Shown: piece by piece, positions 39,115 through 48,149 of the stretch
Numbering within the stretch: the first letter of the stretch is position 1
How the letters are laid out: each line of letters starts with the position of its first letter
Origin: Adhaeribacter radiodurans
GTDB taxonomy: Bacteria; Bacteroidota; Bacteroidia; Cytophagales; Hymenobacteraceae
NCBI RefSeq assembly: GCF_014075995.1
Contig: NZ_CP055153.1
Span: 2,232,001-2,296,000, forward strand
Direction: 5' to 3'
DNA: 64,000 bases
Notes under the pieces: generated by a model
Told to the model about the DNA's origin: nothing
What the model saw: only the letters and a program-made list of their open reading frames with translations
The model's database searches: none
Program-made: the position numbers and the translations under genes

Positions 39115-40164
39115 ATGAATTTGAATGAACAAGAAAGGCTGGCTAAGCTTTTAAAAAAGTATTTAGCAGGCAAGGCTACCCCCGAGGAAGAAAGTTACAT
39201 TACAGAATGGTACAACCAGTTAAATTTTGAACAGTCTTCTTCTTTTAATAAAGATGAAGACATGGAAAATCAAAAGCTTAACAATTGGATAGAATTAAAT
39301 TCCCGGATTCAAAAAACAAGTTACCGGGGAGTCAGAAATAAATTTAAATCCACTCAAAAAAAGCGGAGAAAAGCTTTGGCGTGGGTAGGGGCAATGCTGG
39401 TTTTCTTTTGTATTGCTTACCAATGGTACACGGTTTCTTATTTAACAGATTTATCTAAAAGCTCATTGGCCTATGTTTCGCAGCAAAATAAAACAACCTC
39501 CACCTTAAGAGTAACTTTAAGCGATGGTACTTTGGTTTGGTTGGAGCCGCTCGCCGAAATTAAATATCCTAAAAGATTTAAGGGTGCTAGTCGAAATATT
39601 ATGTTAAATGGAAAAGCATTTCTGGATGTAGCCCGCGATCCACAGCATCCTTTTCTGGTAAAAGGAGAGGCCGTTGACGTACAGGTTTTAGGAACCAGCT
39701 TTGAAGTAGATTTTAATTCGAAAAAGCAAGAAGCTAGCGTTCTAGTACGCTCCGGCGAAGTGGCTGTTACGCCAACAAAGCAAAGTTTACCTGGTTTTTT
39801 TAACTTTTTAGAGCCGACGAAAGAAAAAACATACTTGTTGCCCAATGAAAGTTCCCGGTTAAATACTAAATCCAAAAATTTATTAAAAAGTAAATTGGCG
39901 GCTGATTACTGGACGAAACAGATCATCAAATCGCAATTAATTTTTAAAGAAACGCCCTTAGCTGAAATAATTACTAAATTGGAAGACCAGCATAAAGTGG
40001 CCATCCGGATGCAAAATCCGCAGCTAAAAAGTTGCACCTTAACCGCTTACTTTTACGATCAGCCTTTAGAAGTAAAACTCGAAATGATTTGTAAATCTAT
40101 CGGGGCTAATTATAAAGCAGATCATGATAAATTTATAATTTTTGGAAACGGATGCAGTTTATAA
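39115..40164 (+). CDS. FecR family anti-sigma regulator
   Basis: Inner-membrane anti-sigma factor of 349 residues, partner of the sigma factor 200 bp upstream. Cytoplasmic N-terminus 1-85 (sigma binding), one membrane helix about 88-105, then the periplasmic FecR domain with SDGTLVWLEP (136-145), GKAFLDVARDPQHPF (166-180) and VLGTSFEVD (191-199). The C-terminal part (about 270-349) is the DUF4974/STN-like domain that contacts the receptor's signalling domain. It is followed by a hairpin and then the SusC gene. Confidence 0.92.
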   Translation: MNLNEQERLAKLLKKYLAGKATPEEESYITEWYNQLNFEQSSSFNKDEDMENQKLNNWIELNSRIQKTSYRGVRNKFKSTQKKRRKALAWVGAMLVFFCIAYQWYTVSYLTDLSKSSLAYVSQQNKTTSTLRVTLSDGTLVWLEPLAEIKYPKRFKGASRNIMLNGKAFLDVARDPQHPFLVKGEAVDVQVLGTSFEVDFNSKKQEASVLVRSGEVAVTPTKQSLPGFFNFLEPTKEKTYLLPNESSRLNTKSKNLLKSKLAADYWTKQIIKSQLIFKETPLAEIITKLEDQHKVAIRMQNPQLKSCTLTAYFYDQPLEVKLEMICKSIGANYKADHDKFIIFGNGCSL

Positions 40165-40228
40165 CAAAACAAATAATATTTCTTAAAATCGAAATGCCCT
40201 TGATTTAAATAAATACTGCTTCTCCACA

Positions 40229-40264
40229 ATAGGTTAAATGCCCGGGTTTTAACCTATTTCTTTT
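40229..40264 (+). terminator. Hairpin between fecR-type gene and susC-type gene
   Basis: AATAGGTTAAA (40229-40239) pairs perfectly with TTTAACCTATT (40248-40258), followed by TCTTTTAG. It could be a weak terminator that uncouples the regulators from the abundant SusC/SusD mRNA. Confidence 0.55.
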
Positions 40265-40356
40265 AGTTGTTTGCCCTAGCATCTGTTAGATGCCTGGAAT
40301 GTTGTTGCCTTTCCTCTATTGATTTTATCTGAATCAAATATAAAACTTATTCACCT

Positions 40357-43300
40357 ATGGAAATTATACCCTGCAAACAAAGGCTTTGGCTAAAATTTAC
40401 TTTTTTTTCTGTCTTACTATTGCTACTTGGCAGTAATTCTTACGCTGAAGAAAATAAAGCCAAATCAGCCTTAAACCAACCCATTACGCTAAAATTTCAA
40501 AATACCGAGTTAAGTGTAGTATTAAGAGAAATTGAAGACCGCAGCGGAATTCATTTTATTTACAGTACTCAAATGATTGATGCCTCCCGCAAAGTTTCGA
40601 TAGATGCTTCCGATAGAAAATTAGCCCAGGTGCTAACCGATTTACTTACCCCATTACGGATAGATTTTGAACCGGTGGGCGGTGAGATAGTACTCAAACG
40701 GTTTAGAATGAGCCAGGCCATTCCCCTTGCTGATAATAATACCGTTCTGGCTACAAACAAAAAAACGCTACTTGCTTCTACTATTACCGGTAAAATTACC
40801 TCGTCAAATGGTGAGCCGTTACCGGGCGTAACAGTTTTAGTAAAAGGAACCACCACTGGTACTGCTTCCGGCGCCGATGGTTCTTATACCATTACCGCAC
40901 CTGCCGATAATGGTACGCTGGTTTTTTCTTTTATTGGGTATACTACTAAAGAAGTAGCTTTTAGTGGTAGCGCTTCCATTAACGTTACCCTGCTCGATGA
41001 CACTAAAACTTTAGACGAAGTAGTGGTAACGGCCTTAGGTATTAAGCGCGAAAAGAAAGCTTTAACCTATGCTGTATCGGAAGTAGGAGGTGAAAAATTA
41101 ACTCAGGCCCGCGAAATTAACGTGGGTAATGCTTTAGCCGGTCGGGTAGCAGGCGTAACTTCTTCAGGTACTTCAGGAGGACCGGGCAGTTCGAGCCGCA
41201 TTGTTATTCGCGGTAATGGGTCTTTAAACGGGGAAAACCAGCCCTTGTACGTGGTAAACGGTATGCCTATTACCAATAACAATCAAGGTTCGGCGGGTAC
41301 TTTTGGCGGCGTAGACCGAGGCGATGGTTTAGCTAGCATCAACCCCGACGATATTGAAAGTATTTCGGTGTTAAAAGGAGGTACGGCGGCCGCTTTGTAC
41401 GGTGCCCGGGCAGCTAACGGGGTAATTTTAATTACTACTAAATCGGGTAAAGCGCAAAAAGGCATTGGGGTAGAATACAACACCAATTATACCTTGCAGC
41501 AAGCCATAAATTTACTCGACTGGCAATATGAATATGGTTCTGGTTCGTTGGGAGCAGCACCTACTACCGAGGCGCAAGCCATTGCCAATGGCCGCATGTC
41601 GTGGGGAGCCCGCTTAGATGGTTCGCCGGTTGTCCAGCCGGATGGTCAAACCCGGCCTTACTCGGCGCAAAAAAATAATTTTAAAAATTTCTACCAAACC
41701 GGTACTAACTTCGTGAATACCCTGGCTTTAACCGGCGGTAATGAACTTGCCCGCTTCCGGTTCTCGGCCTCCAACCTGGATAACAAAGCCATTGTGCCGC
41801 ATAACACTATGAACATTAAAACCTTTAACCTAAGTGCCAGCGCTACCCTGGCTAAGAAAATAGTGTTCGAAGGAAATGCCCAGTACAACATTGAAAATGT
41901 AAAAAACCGCACCTATTTAGCCGATTTTCAGCAAAACCCTAATACCGGAGCTCAATTACTGGCCACCAATATTCCCATTGAATCTTTATCGCCGGGTTAC
42001 TTACCTAACGGAAATGAGTTTAAATGGAGCGATTACGAATATGCTACTAATCCTTACTTTGCCATTAACAAAGTACAAAACGGCGACACTAAAAAACGCT
42101 TTATCGGTTCTTTTAATACTACTTACAACATTACCGATGCGCTTTACGTGCGGGCCCGCTTTGGAATAGATCAGGTAAACTTCGATGGTTACGCTATTCA
42201 ACCTACCGGACTTGCCTTTAACCAGCCCGGCTCCATGACTACCGACCAAAGTGTACAATCTGAAACTAACCTGGAAGGTACCATTGGCTATCGCAAAGAT
42301 ATAGGCGCTTTTTCGATTAATGTTTTTGCCGGCGGTAACCAAATGCGCAACACCTTTGATGGGGTTAGCCTTTCCAGCGGTCAGTTTAACCGACCTTACC
42401 AATACTTTATCGCGAATGGTAGAAGCCAGAATTTTGGTATCAACTATAGTGAGTTAGGAATTAATTCTTTGTTCGCCTCGGCGGATATTGATTTTAATAA
42501 TTACTTATATCTCACCTTAACTGGTCGTAACGATTGGTTCTCTACTTTAGATCCTGAAAATAACAGCTTGTTCTACCCATCGGTAGGTTTAAGTTTTGTA
42601 GCATCCGATGCCTGGGCTACAAAACCGGGCTGGCTGGATTATGCTAAAATCCGGACTTCCTGGGCGCAAGTAGGGGGTGGCGCACCTAATGCCTACGCTA
42701 TTACCCAAACTTTTTCGGCGCAGTCGCAGCAGCATTTAGGGCAAACTTTAATGAACGTGACCAGTGCCACTTTGCCTACTTTATTAACTCCTTATACCTC
42801 TACTACCACTGAGCTAGGTATTGAGACCAAAGTTTTAAATAATCGCTTAGGAATAGATGTAACTCTTTATGACCGCACTACCACCAACGATATTGTGAAT
42901 GCTACCTTGCCGCAATCCAGTGGCTATACGGCAGTAGCTTTAAACGTGGGTAAAATGAAAAACCGGGGCATTGAGTTAATGTTAAGTGGTTCTCCGATTG
43001 CCAGCGAAAGCGGTTTATCCTGGAATATGGCTTTAAATACGGCTTATAATAAGAATGAAGTAATTAGTATTGCGCCTGAATTAGGGTTAACCAGCTTGCG
43101 CTTACCCGGTGCTACTACCCGTACCGAAAACGGTTGGATTACCCACTACCAGGGACAGCCTTTCGGCCAGATTGCCGGTAGTACCTATTCCCGCGATGCC
43201 AACGGCCAGATAATTTACAACAGCTCCAATGGTATACCTATTGCCAGCTCAGTTGTACCTCTAGGAAAAGGAGTGCCACCTTTAGCCTTAGGTTTAAATA

Positions 43301-43797
43301 ACGATTTCAGCTTTAAAAACTTCAACTTAAGCTTTTTGCTCGATAGCCGTTGGGGCGGCAGTATTTATTCAGCTACCAGCGCCTATGGTACCCAGTTTGG
43401 TTTAGATAAACGGACCGTTGAAAATAATGTAAGAGAAAACGGCGTAACCGTAACCGGAGTAAACGAAAAAGGCGAAGCCTTCACCAAAAACGTACCGGCC
43501 GAAACGTATTACAAAGGCATCTGGAACACTATAACCAGTGAGTTTGTTGAAAAAGCCGATTTTATAAAGCTTCGTTCATTTAACATTGGCTACACCTTGC
43601 CTTCTAAACTATTGGCCAAAACTCCTTTCCAATCGGCTAATATTTCCTTTGTGGGCCGAAACCTGCTTATTCTGTACCGCACTACTAAAAACATCGATCC
43701 CGAATCAAATTACAGCAGCGGCAACGCCCAGGGTTTGGAGAATTTTGGTTTGCCTTCTACCCGCACTTATGGCTTTAATTTGAGCGTGCGATTATAA
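40357..43797 (+). CDS. SusC/RagA-type TonB-linked outer membrane protein with STN domain
   Basis: Outer-membrane glycan importer of 1146 residues. Signal peptide 1-30 (SNSYA). Residues about 40-113 form an STN (secretin/TonB N-terminal) signalling domain, which transmits ligand binding to FecR. A CarboxypepD_reg-like domain is at 143-215 (ITGKITSSNGEPLPGVTVLV), followed by the TonB box region DEVVVTALG (220-228), the plug (ALAGRVAGV ... YVVNGMPI, AALYGARAANGVILITTKSG) and a 22-strand barrel. It works with the SusD-like lipoprotein encoded 47 bp downstream. The substrate is unknown; the three UxuA-type genes that follow suggest sugars oxidised to sugar acids. Confidence 0.95.
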   Translation: MEIIPCKQRLWLKFTFFSVLLLLLGSNSYAEENKAKSALNQPITLKFQNTELSVVLREIEDRSGIHFIYSTQMIDASRKVSIDASDRKLAQVLTDLLTPLRIDFEPVGGEIVLKRFRMSQAIPLADNNTVLATNKKTLLASTITGKITSSNGEPLPGVTVLVKGTTTGTASGADGSYTITAPADNGTLVFSFIGYTTKEVAFSGSASINVTLLDDTKTLDEVVVTALGIKREKKALTYAVSEVGGEKLTQAREINVGNALAGRVAGVTSSGTSGGPGSSSRIVIRGNGSLNGENQPLYVVNGMPITNNNQGSAGTFGGVDRGDGLASINPDDIESISVLKGGTAAALYGARAANGVILITTKSGKAQKGIGVEYNTNYTLQQAINLLDWQYEYGSGSLGAAPTTEAQAIANGRMSWGARLDGSPVVQPDGQTRPYSAQKNNFKNFYQTGTNFVNTLALTGGNELARFRFSASNLDNKAIVPHNTMNIKTFNLSASATLAKKIVFEGNAQYNIENVKNRTYLADFQQNPNTGAQLLATNIPIESLSPGYLPNGNEFKWSDYEYATNPYFAINKVQNGDTKKRFIGSFNTTYNITDALYVRARFGIDQVNFDGYAIQPTGLAFNQPGSMTTDQSVQSETNLEGTIGYRKDIGAFSINVFAGGNQMRNTFDGVSLSSGQFNRPYQYFIANGRSQNFGINYSELGINSLFASADIDFNNYLYLTLTGRNDWFSTLDPENNSLFYPSVGLSFVASDAWATKPGWLDYAKIRTSWAQVGGGAPNAYAITQTFSAQSQQHLGQTLMNVTSATLPTLLTPYTSTTTELGIETKVLNNRLGIDVTLYDRTTTNDIVNATLPQSSGYTAVALNVGKMKNRGIELMLSGSPIASESGLSWNMALNTAYNKNEVISIAPELGLTSLRLPGATTRTENGWITHYQGQPFGQIAGSTYSRDANGQIIYNSSNGIPIASSVVPLGKGVPPLALGLNNDFSFKNFNLSFLLDSRWGGSIYSATSAYGTQFGLDKRTVENNVRENGVTVTGVNEKGEAFTKNVPAETYYKGIWNTITSEFVEKADFIKLRSFNIGYTLPSKLLAKTPFQSANISFVGRNLLILYRTTKNIDPESNYSSGNAQGLENFGLPSTRTYGFNLSVRL

Positions 43798-43844
43798 ATA
43801 CAGATAAAGGTAAAAGTGTTTAATCCTAAAAGAATTAGAATAAG

Positions 43845-45449
43845 ATGAATAATATAAAACGTAAAATAGCTGCCTTTACATTCCGGACCGGCTTTTTAGC
43901 AGTTTTCATTTTAACCTCCTGCGATAAAGGTTTTGAAGAAATGAACATTAACCCAAACTCCTTTACTGAGCCGTCTATTGAGCCTTTGTTTACTAATAGT
44001 ATTATCCGCACCGTAGGAACCGGTACCGCCGACCGAAACCGGACTAATATTAAATATGCGTCGGGCATTATGCAGTATCATGCCACGCTGCAAAACTTCT
44101 GGTACGGCGAAAAAGGCATTGTAAACGCTCAAACGGGTAATTTCTTCGAAACGGTTTATACTTCGCATTTGCGGGAGTTAATGATTGTAATCCGGGAAAC
44201 AGAAGCCAATCCGGAATTAGTAAATCAAAATGCCATTGCTAAAATCTGGAAAGTGTATGCCTTGCACCGGGTCACCGATGCGTACGGCGATGTACCTTAT
44301 AAACAAGCCGCAGGTGCTCCCGAAGGAATTTACAAACCTGCTTACGATAAACAATCGGAGATTTACCCTTGGATGCTGCAAGATCTGGAAGCGGCTTTAA
44401 ACCAGATGGATCCGGCAAAAGCTTCTTTTGGAGCCGCCGATGTTATTTATTCCGGCAGTGTTCCGAAGTGGAAAGCGTTTGGCTATTCTTTAATGTTGCG
44501 TTTGGCAATGCGCTTAACTAAAGTAGATCCCACTCTGGCGCAAACCTGGGCGCAGAAAGCCATTGCCGGGGGCGTGATGCAAAGCAATGCTGATTTAGCC
44601 AAACTGGCGCATATTTCAGCTAATGAAAATACCTGGAACTGGGATGCCCGCGAATTAAAAAGAGAAAGCTTACCCGAAGGAAACCAAGGCTTAGGCTTAG
44701 TAAAAATGGGTAAAACCTTCCTGGATTTGCTGCAAGCCAATCAAGATCCCCGCATTCCGTTTTACATGACTTTGTGGGAAGGCAATATCGATGCAAAACA
44801 AGGGCAGGTAATTTCGCAAACTACTACAACTGAACTGCAAAAGGCCTTACCCAACGGCTACGACCCGAATACCATTGGTACCGTAATACCTGGCTGGAAA
44901 AACGAGTTATTGCGCGAGTATTCTGAACCTAATACGGCTACCGTGGCTAATTTTTCCGCCCCAACTATAATTCTGAGTTACTCGGAAGTAGAATTTTTAT
45001 TGGCCGAAGCCGCTTTGCGCGGCTGGGAAACCGGGGTACCACAAGAACATTATCATAAGGCCATTCGGGCCAATATGGAGTCGTCAACTTTATATCCGAA
45101 CAGCGGCGTAGCCAACGTTGCCATTACTCCCGAAGAAATTGATACCTACATTGCCTCGCATCCTTTAACCGGCAGCATGGAAGAAATGATGACGCAAATT
45201 CATACGCAGTTTTATTTGGCGCATTACATGTACCTGGACTTTTTTGAAGCCTGGTCGAACTGGCGCCGTACTGGTGTTCCGGCCTTGCAGCCTATTAACT
45301 ATGCCTTGAATGCCACCGGTGGTACTCCGCTTAGACGCCTGATGTATTCTTTCGAAGAGAAATCGTTAAATGCCGCCAGCGTAGAAAATGCTATTAAAAA
45401 CCAAGGACCAGATTTATATACCACCCGGGTTTGGTGGGATAAAGAATAA
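43845..45449 (+). CDS. SusD/RagB-like nutrient-binding outer membrane lipoprotein
   Basis: Surface glycan-binding lipoprotein of 534 residues, SusD-like group 2. Lipobox LTSC with Cys26. Helical TPR-type segments include KIWKVYALHRVTDAYGDVPY and YSLMLRLAMRLTKVDPTLAQ; the C-terminus ends in TRVWWDK, shared with the other group-2 protein at 61.9 kb. It caps the SusC pore encoded directly upstream. A perfect 13-bp hairpin follows it. Confidence 0.93.
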   Translation: MNNIKRKIAAFTFRTGFLAVFILTSCDKGFEEMNINPNSFTEPSIEPLFTNSIIRTVGTGTADRNRTNIKYASGIMQYHATLQNFWYGEKGIVNAQTGNFFETVYTSHLRELMIVIRETEANPELVNQNAIAKIWKVYALHRVTDAYGDVPYKQAAGAPEGIYKPAYDKQSEIYPWMLQDLEAALNQMDPAKASFGAADVIYSGSVPKWKAFGYSLMLRLAMRLTKVDPTLAQTWAQKAIAGGVMQSNADLAKLAHISANENTWNWDARELKRESLPEGNQGLGLVKMGKTFLDLLQANQDPRIPFYMTLWEGNIDAKQGQVISQTTTTELQKALPNGYDPNTIGTVIPGWKNELLREYSEPNTATVANFSAPTIILSYSEVEFLLAEAALRGWETGVPQEHYHKAIRANMESSTLYPNSGVANVAITPEEIDTYIASHPLTGSMEEMMTQIHTQFYLAHYMYLDFFEAWSNWRRTGVPALQPINYALNATGGTPLRRLMYSFEEKSLNAASVENAIKNQGPDLYTTRVWWDKE

Positions 45450-45456
45450 GGCAGTT

Positions 45457-45487
45457 GAAAGGCCATCCATACAGTGGATGGCCTTTC
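45457..45487 (+). terminator. Strong hairpin between susD-type and uxuA-type genes
   Basis: Perfect 13-bp stem GAAAGGCCATCCA (45457-45469) / TGGATGGCCTTTC (45475-45487) with a 5-base loop. No T-run follows (CCCTTAGAG), so it may be a processing/stability element that lets SusC/SusD mRNA outlast the downstream genes, or a partial terminator. Confidence 0.6.
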
Positions 45488-45539
45488 CCTTAGAGTAAAA
45501 AATATTCGCTGTTCATCATCAAATTAAAAAAGTAAAAAC

Positions 45540-46676
45540 ATGCAAGATAACCGCCGAAATTTTATTAAGAAAAGTGCCTCTTTAGCTGCTGCCTTGTCAA
45601 TAGGTGGAACTACGTCAGCTATGGCTAACCATTTGATCTCTAAAGAAAAACCAAATAAACTTAAAGCCTTTGCCCGGGATGCAGGTTTAAAATTTGCCTT
45701 GGCTATGAGCCCCGATTCTCCGCGCGTACCTTTTGCCAAGCAAATAGATGTACGGCACGCTGTTTCCGGAATAATAAAAACAGCTAATCTTAAACCCTGG
45801 GAACCGGAAGCCATTAAAGCTACCAAAGCAGCCTGGGATAAAGAAGGAATAAAATGGACTGTGGTAGAAGGGCCACCATCCTTGGGTGAGCAAACCAAAT
45901 TAGCATTATCAGGGCGGGATGAAGAAATAGCCAACTTCATCACCTTTATGAAAAACCTGAAGCAATACGGCGGCGTGGATGTGATTTGCTACAACTGGAT
46001 GCCGGTAATTAGCTGGGCGCGCACTACCATGGACCGGCCGGGCAGGGGAGGTGCTTTGGTAACTTCTTTCGATAACGACGATATTAAAAATAAACCACTT
46101 ACTAAATACGGTGAGGTTTCGAAAGAAGCTATGTGGAAGAATTTAGAGTATTTCCTGAAAGCCGTTGTGCCTGAGGCCGAGAAAATAGGTATGAATTTGT
46201 CGTTGCACCCCGATGATCCACAGGTTCATAGTATTCAGGGCATTTCCCGGATTATGAACACCGTTGAGAATTTCGACCGCATGCTTAAGTTGGTGCCCAG
46301 TAAATACAGTGGCCTAACCATGTGCCAGGGTAATTTTTCTTTAATGGGAACCGATATTCCGGCCCTGATTAGAAGATGGGGCAAAGCTGGTAAAATTAAT
46401 TTTGTGCACTTCCGGAATGTGCAGGATTTAAGTGGCGTTCTGCCCAGTACTAAATTCACCGAAACTTTCCACGACGAAGGCCAGATTGATATGCACGCCG
46501 CCATGCAAGCTTATTACGATATTGGCTTTAAAGGTACTATTCGGCCGGACCATGTTCCTACCATGCACGGCGAAGAAAATACCCGCCCCGGCTACATGAA
46601 TTTAGGTACCTTGTACGCCATCGGCTACATGCGTGGCTTGGCCGAATCTATTGCTAAGGCAAACGCCAAAGCTTAA
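45540..46676 (+). CDS. uxuA: Exported UxuA-family (mannonate dehydratase-like) protein 1
   Basis: TIM-barrel protein of 378 residues matching the UxuA family, which dehydrates D-mannonate to 2-keto-3-deoxygluconate. The barrel begins late; the first 30 residues are a twin-arginine signal (NRRNFIKKSASLAAALS, cleavage near SAMA). Metal-site residues of the family are kept: His223 (SLHPDDP), Cys262 (TMCQGNF), His290 (VHFRN) and Asp337 (RPDHVP); YNWMPVISWART (151-162) is the substrate-loop region. Normal UxuA is cytoplasmic, so export is odd. It follows the SusD-type gene and begins a tandem of three paralogues. Confidence 0.85.
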   Translation: MQDNRRNFIKKSASLAAALSIGGTTSAMANHLISKEKPNKLKAFARDAGLKFALAMSPDSPRVPFAKQIDVRHAVSGIIKTANLKPWEPEAIKATKAAWDKEGIKWTVVEGPPSLGEQTKLALSGRDEEIANFITFMKNLKQYGGVDVICYNWMPVISWARTTMDRPGRGGALVTSFDNDDIKNKPLTKYGEVSKEAMWKNLEYFLKAVVPEAEKIGMNLSLHPDDPQVHSIQGISRIMNTVENFDRMLKLVPSKYSGLTMCQGNFSLMGTDIPALIRRWGKAGKINFVHFRNVQDLSGVLPSTKFTETFHDEGQIDMHAAMQAYYDIGFKGTIRPDHVPTMHGEENTRPGYMNLGTLYAIGYMRGLAESIAKANAKA

Positions 46677-46779
46677 TTTATCTGCTTCATCTGCTTTAAT
46701 CCAGAGAATACCGGGTGCTTTATCCTGGAGCATTCGGTATTTAACTTTCTTCCATCTTCCACCCAAATTTTGATTAAAC

Positions 46780-47964
46780 ATGAAAGATAACCGTCGTGAA
46801 TTTTTAAAAAAAAGTACTGCTTTAGCTGCTCTTTCCGTTGTCGGTTTAAATGCCTGCAATTCTTCCGGAAATGAGACCTCCGAAAATGCAACCGCTGTTC
46901 GTACTGGCGGGGCAAATACCGCTAAAGGTGCCGAATGGCCCATTAAAATAGGAGAAAACATGCCCCGGCTAACCCTTGGCGTTGGGAGCAATGCTTCGGT
47001 TGCCGAAATGCGCCAGATTAAACAACTTGGAGTGGATTACGTGCTAATGGGCGGGCCACGCATTCCCTGGACCGTTGAAAGCCTCAGGGAAATTATGGAC
47101 CGCTTTAAAGCCGAAGGTTTAACGGTGATAAACATGATAATCGGGGAACACCCGCATACCATTTATGGCCGGGAAGGAAGAGATGAGGAAATTAAAAAAA
47201 TACAAGACTCGTTAGTGGCAGCCGGTCAAGCGGGTTTACCAGTAGTGGAGTATAACTTTTACGCCCACCGGCTCATGGAAGGTTATTACGAAGAAAAAAC
47301 GCGTGGAGGAGCTGGTAACACCAGTTTTGATTACGAAAAAGGCAAAAATTTACCCACCGATCCAAAACTTGGCACTCCGCAAACCGCCGAAATGCTCTGG
47401 AATAATTTAACGTATTTTTTAAAAGCAGTGATTCCGGTAGCTGAAAAAGCGGGCGTTCGGATGGCGCTGCACCCCAACGATCCCCCCATTCCGGTTAGTC
47501 ATGGCCATGCGCAAATAATGGCTACTTATAAAGATTGGCAGCGCCTGCTTCAAATTGTAGATAGCCCTTCCAACGGTATGACGTACGACTGTGGCGTAAC
47601 CCGCGAAATGGGCGAAGACCCCGTAGAAGTTCTCCGCTATATGGGTTCGCGCGACCGGATTAATCACATTCACTACCGCAATGTAACCGTAGAAAAGCCC
47701 TATGTAAAATACTCCGAAGTTTTCTTTGATGAGGGCCAGGTAAATATGTTTGCGGTAATGCAGGAGATTTTTAAACAAGGGTACAAATTTGGTATTTATC
47801 CCGAACATCCGCGCGCCTTGGATTACGATAAAGAGCACCCGGGAGGAATTAAAAATATGTATCCCGGTGGCGGCGGATACGCCGCTCAAGCCTACAATGT
47901 AGCTTATACCAAAGCCATGATGCAAGCCGTGGTTTCGTTAAAAGAAACCGGAGTAAATGTTTGA
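46780..47964 (+). CDS. Exported UxuA-like TIM-barrel protein 2 (Tat lipoprotein)
   Basis: Second member of the tandem, 394 residues, clearly more divergent. It has a twin-arginine motif (NRREFLKKS) followed by a lipobox ending in Cys26 (GLNAC), so it is probably a lipoprotein exported folded. Family metal-site segments persist: ALHPNDPP, a Cys in TYDCGVTREMG, HIHYRN, and YPEHP in place of RPDH. The replaced last segment and an added C-terminal glycine-rich loop (MYPGGGGYAAQAYN) suggest a different substrate or reaction from its neighbours. It is spaced 103 bp from the first paralogue, within the same likely transcript. Confidence 0.78.
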   Translation: MKDNRREFLKKSTALAALSVVGLNACNSSGNETSENATAVRTGGANTAKGAEWPIKIGENMPRLTLGVGSNASVAEMRQIKQLGVDYVLMGGPRIPWTVESLREIMDRFKAEGLTVINMIIGEHPHTIYGREGRDEEIKKIQDSLVAAGQAGLPVVEYNFYAHRLMEGYYEEKTRGGAGNTSFDYEKGKNLPTDPKLGTPQTAEMLWNNLTYFLKAVIPVAEKAGVRMALHPNDPPIPVSHGHAQIMATYKDWQRLLQIVDSPSNGMTYDCGVTREMGEDPVEVLRYMGSRDRINHIHYRNVTVEKPYVKYSEVFFDEGQVNMFAVMQEIFKQGYKFGIYPEHPRALDYDKEHPGGIKNMYPGGGGYAAQAYNVAYTKAMMQAVVSLKETGVNV

Positions 47965-48149
47965 TTTTAAGAAAAGAAGGAGGTTGATTAATTTCCCGTT
48001 TTTTTGTAAAATGCGGGATTAACAAATGAAAATTGTAGAATTTGAATCCTTATTGCACAAAATCTATCAGCCAGATTTCTTTTCACTATTTTCCCGGTTA
48101 ACAAACGCCTCATACTTATTCAAATAATCATTTTAAATTAAATTTAGTA

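Noticed and set aside
47419-47925. 168-codon frame antisense to UxuA-like gene 2
   Set aside because: It is the mirror of a strongly supported coding sequence, with no domain or signal.
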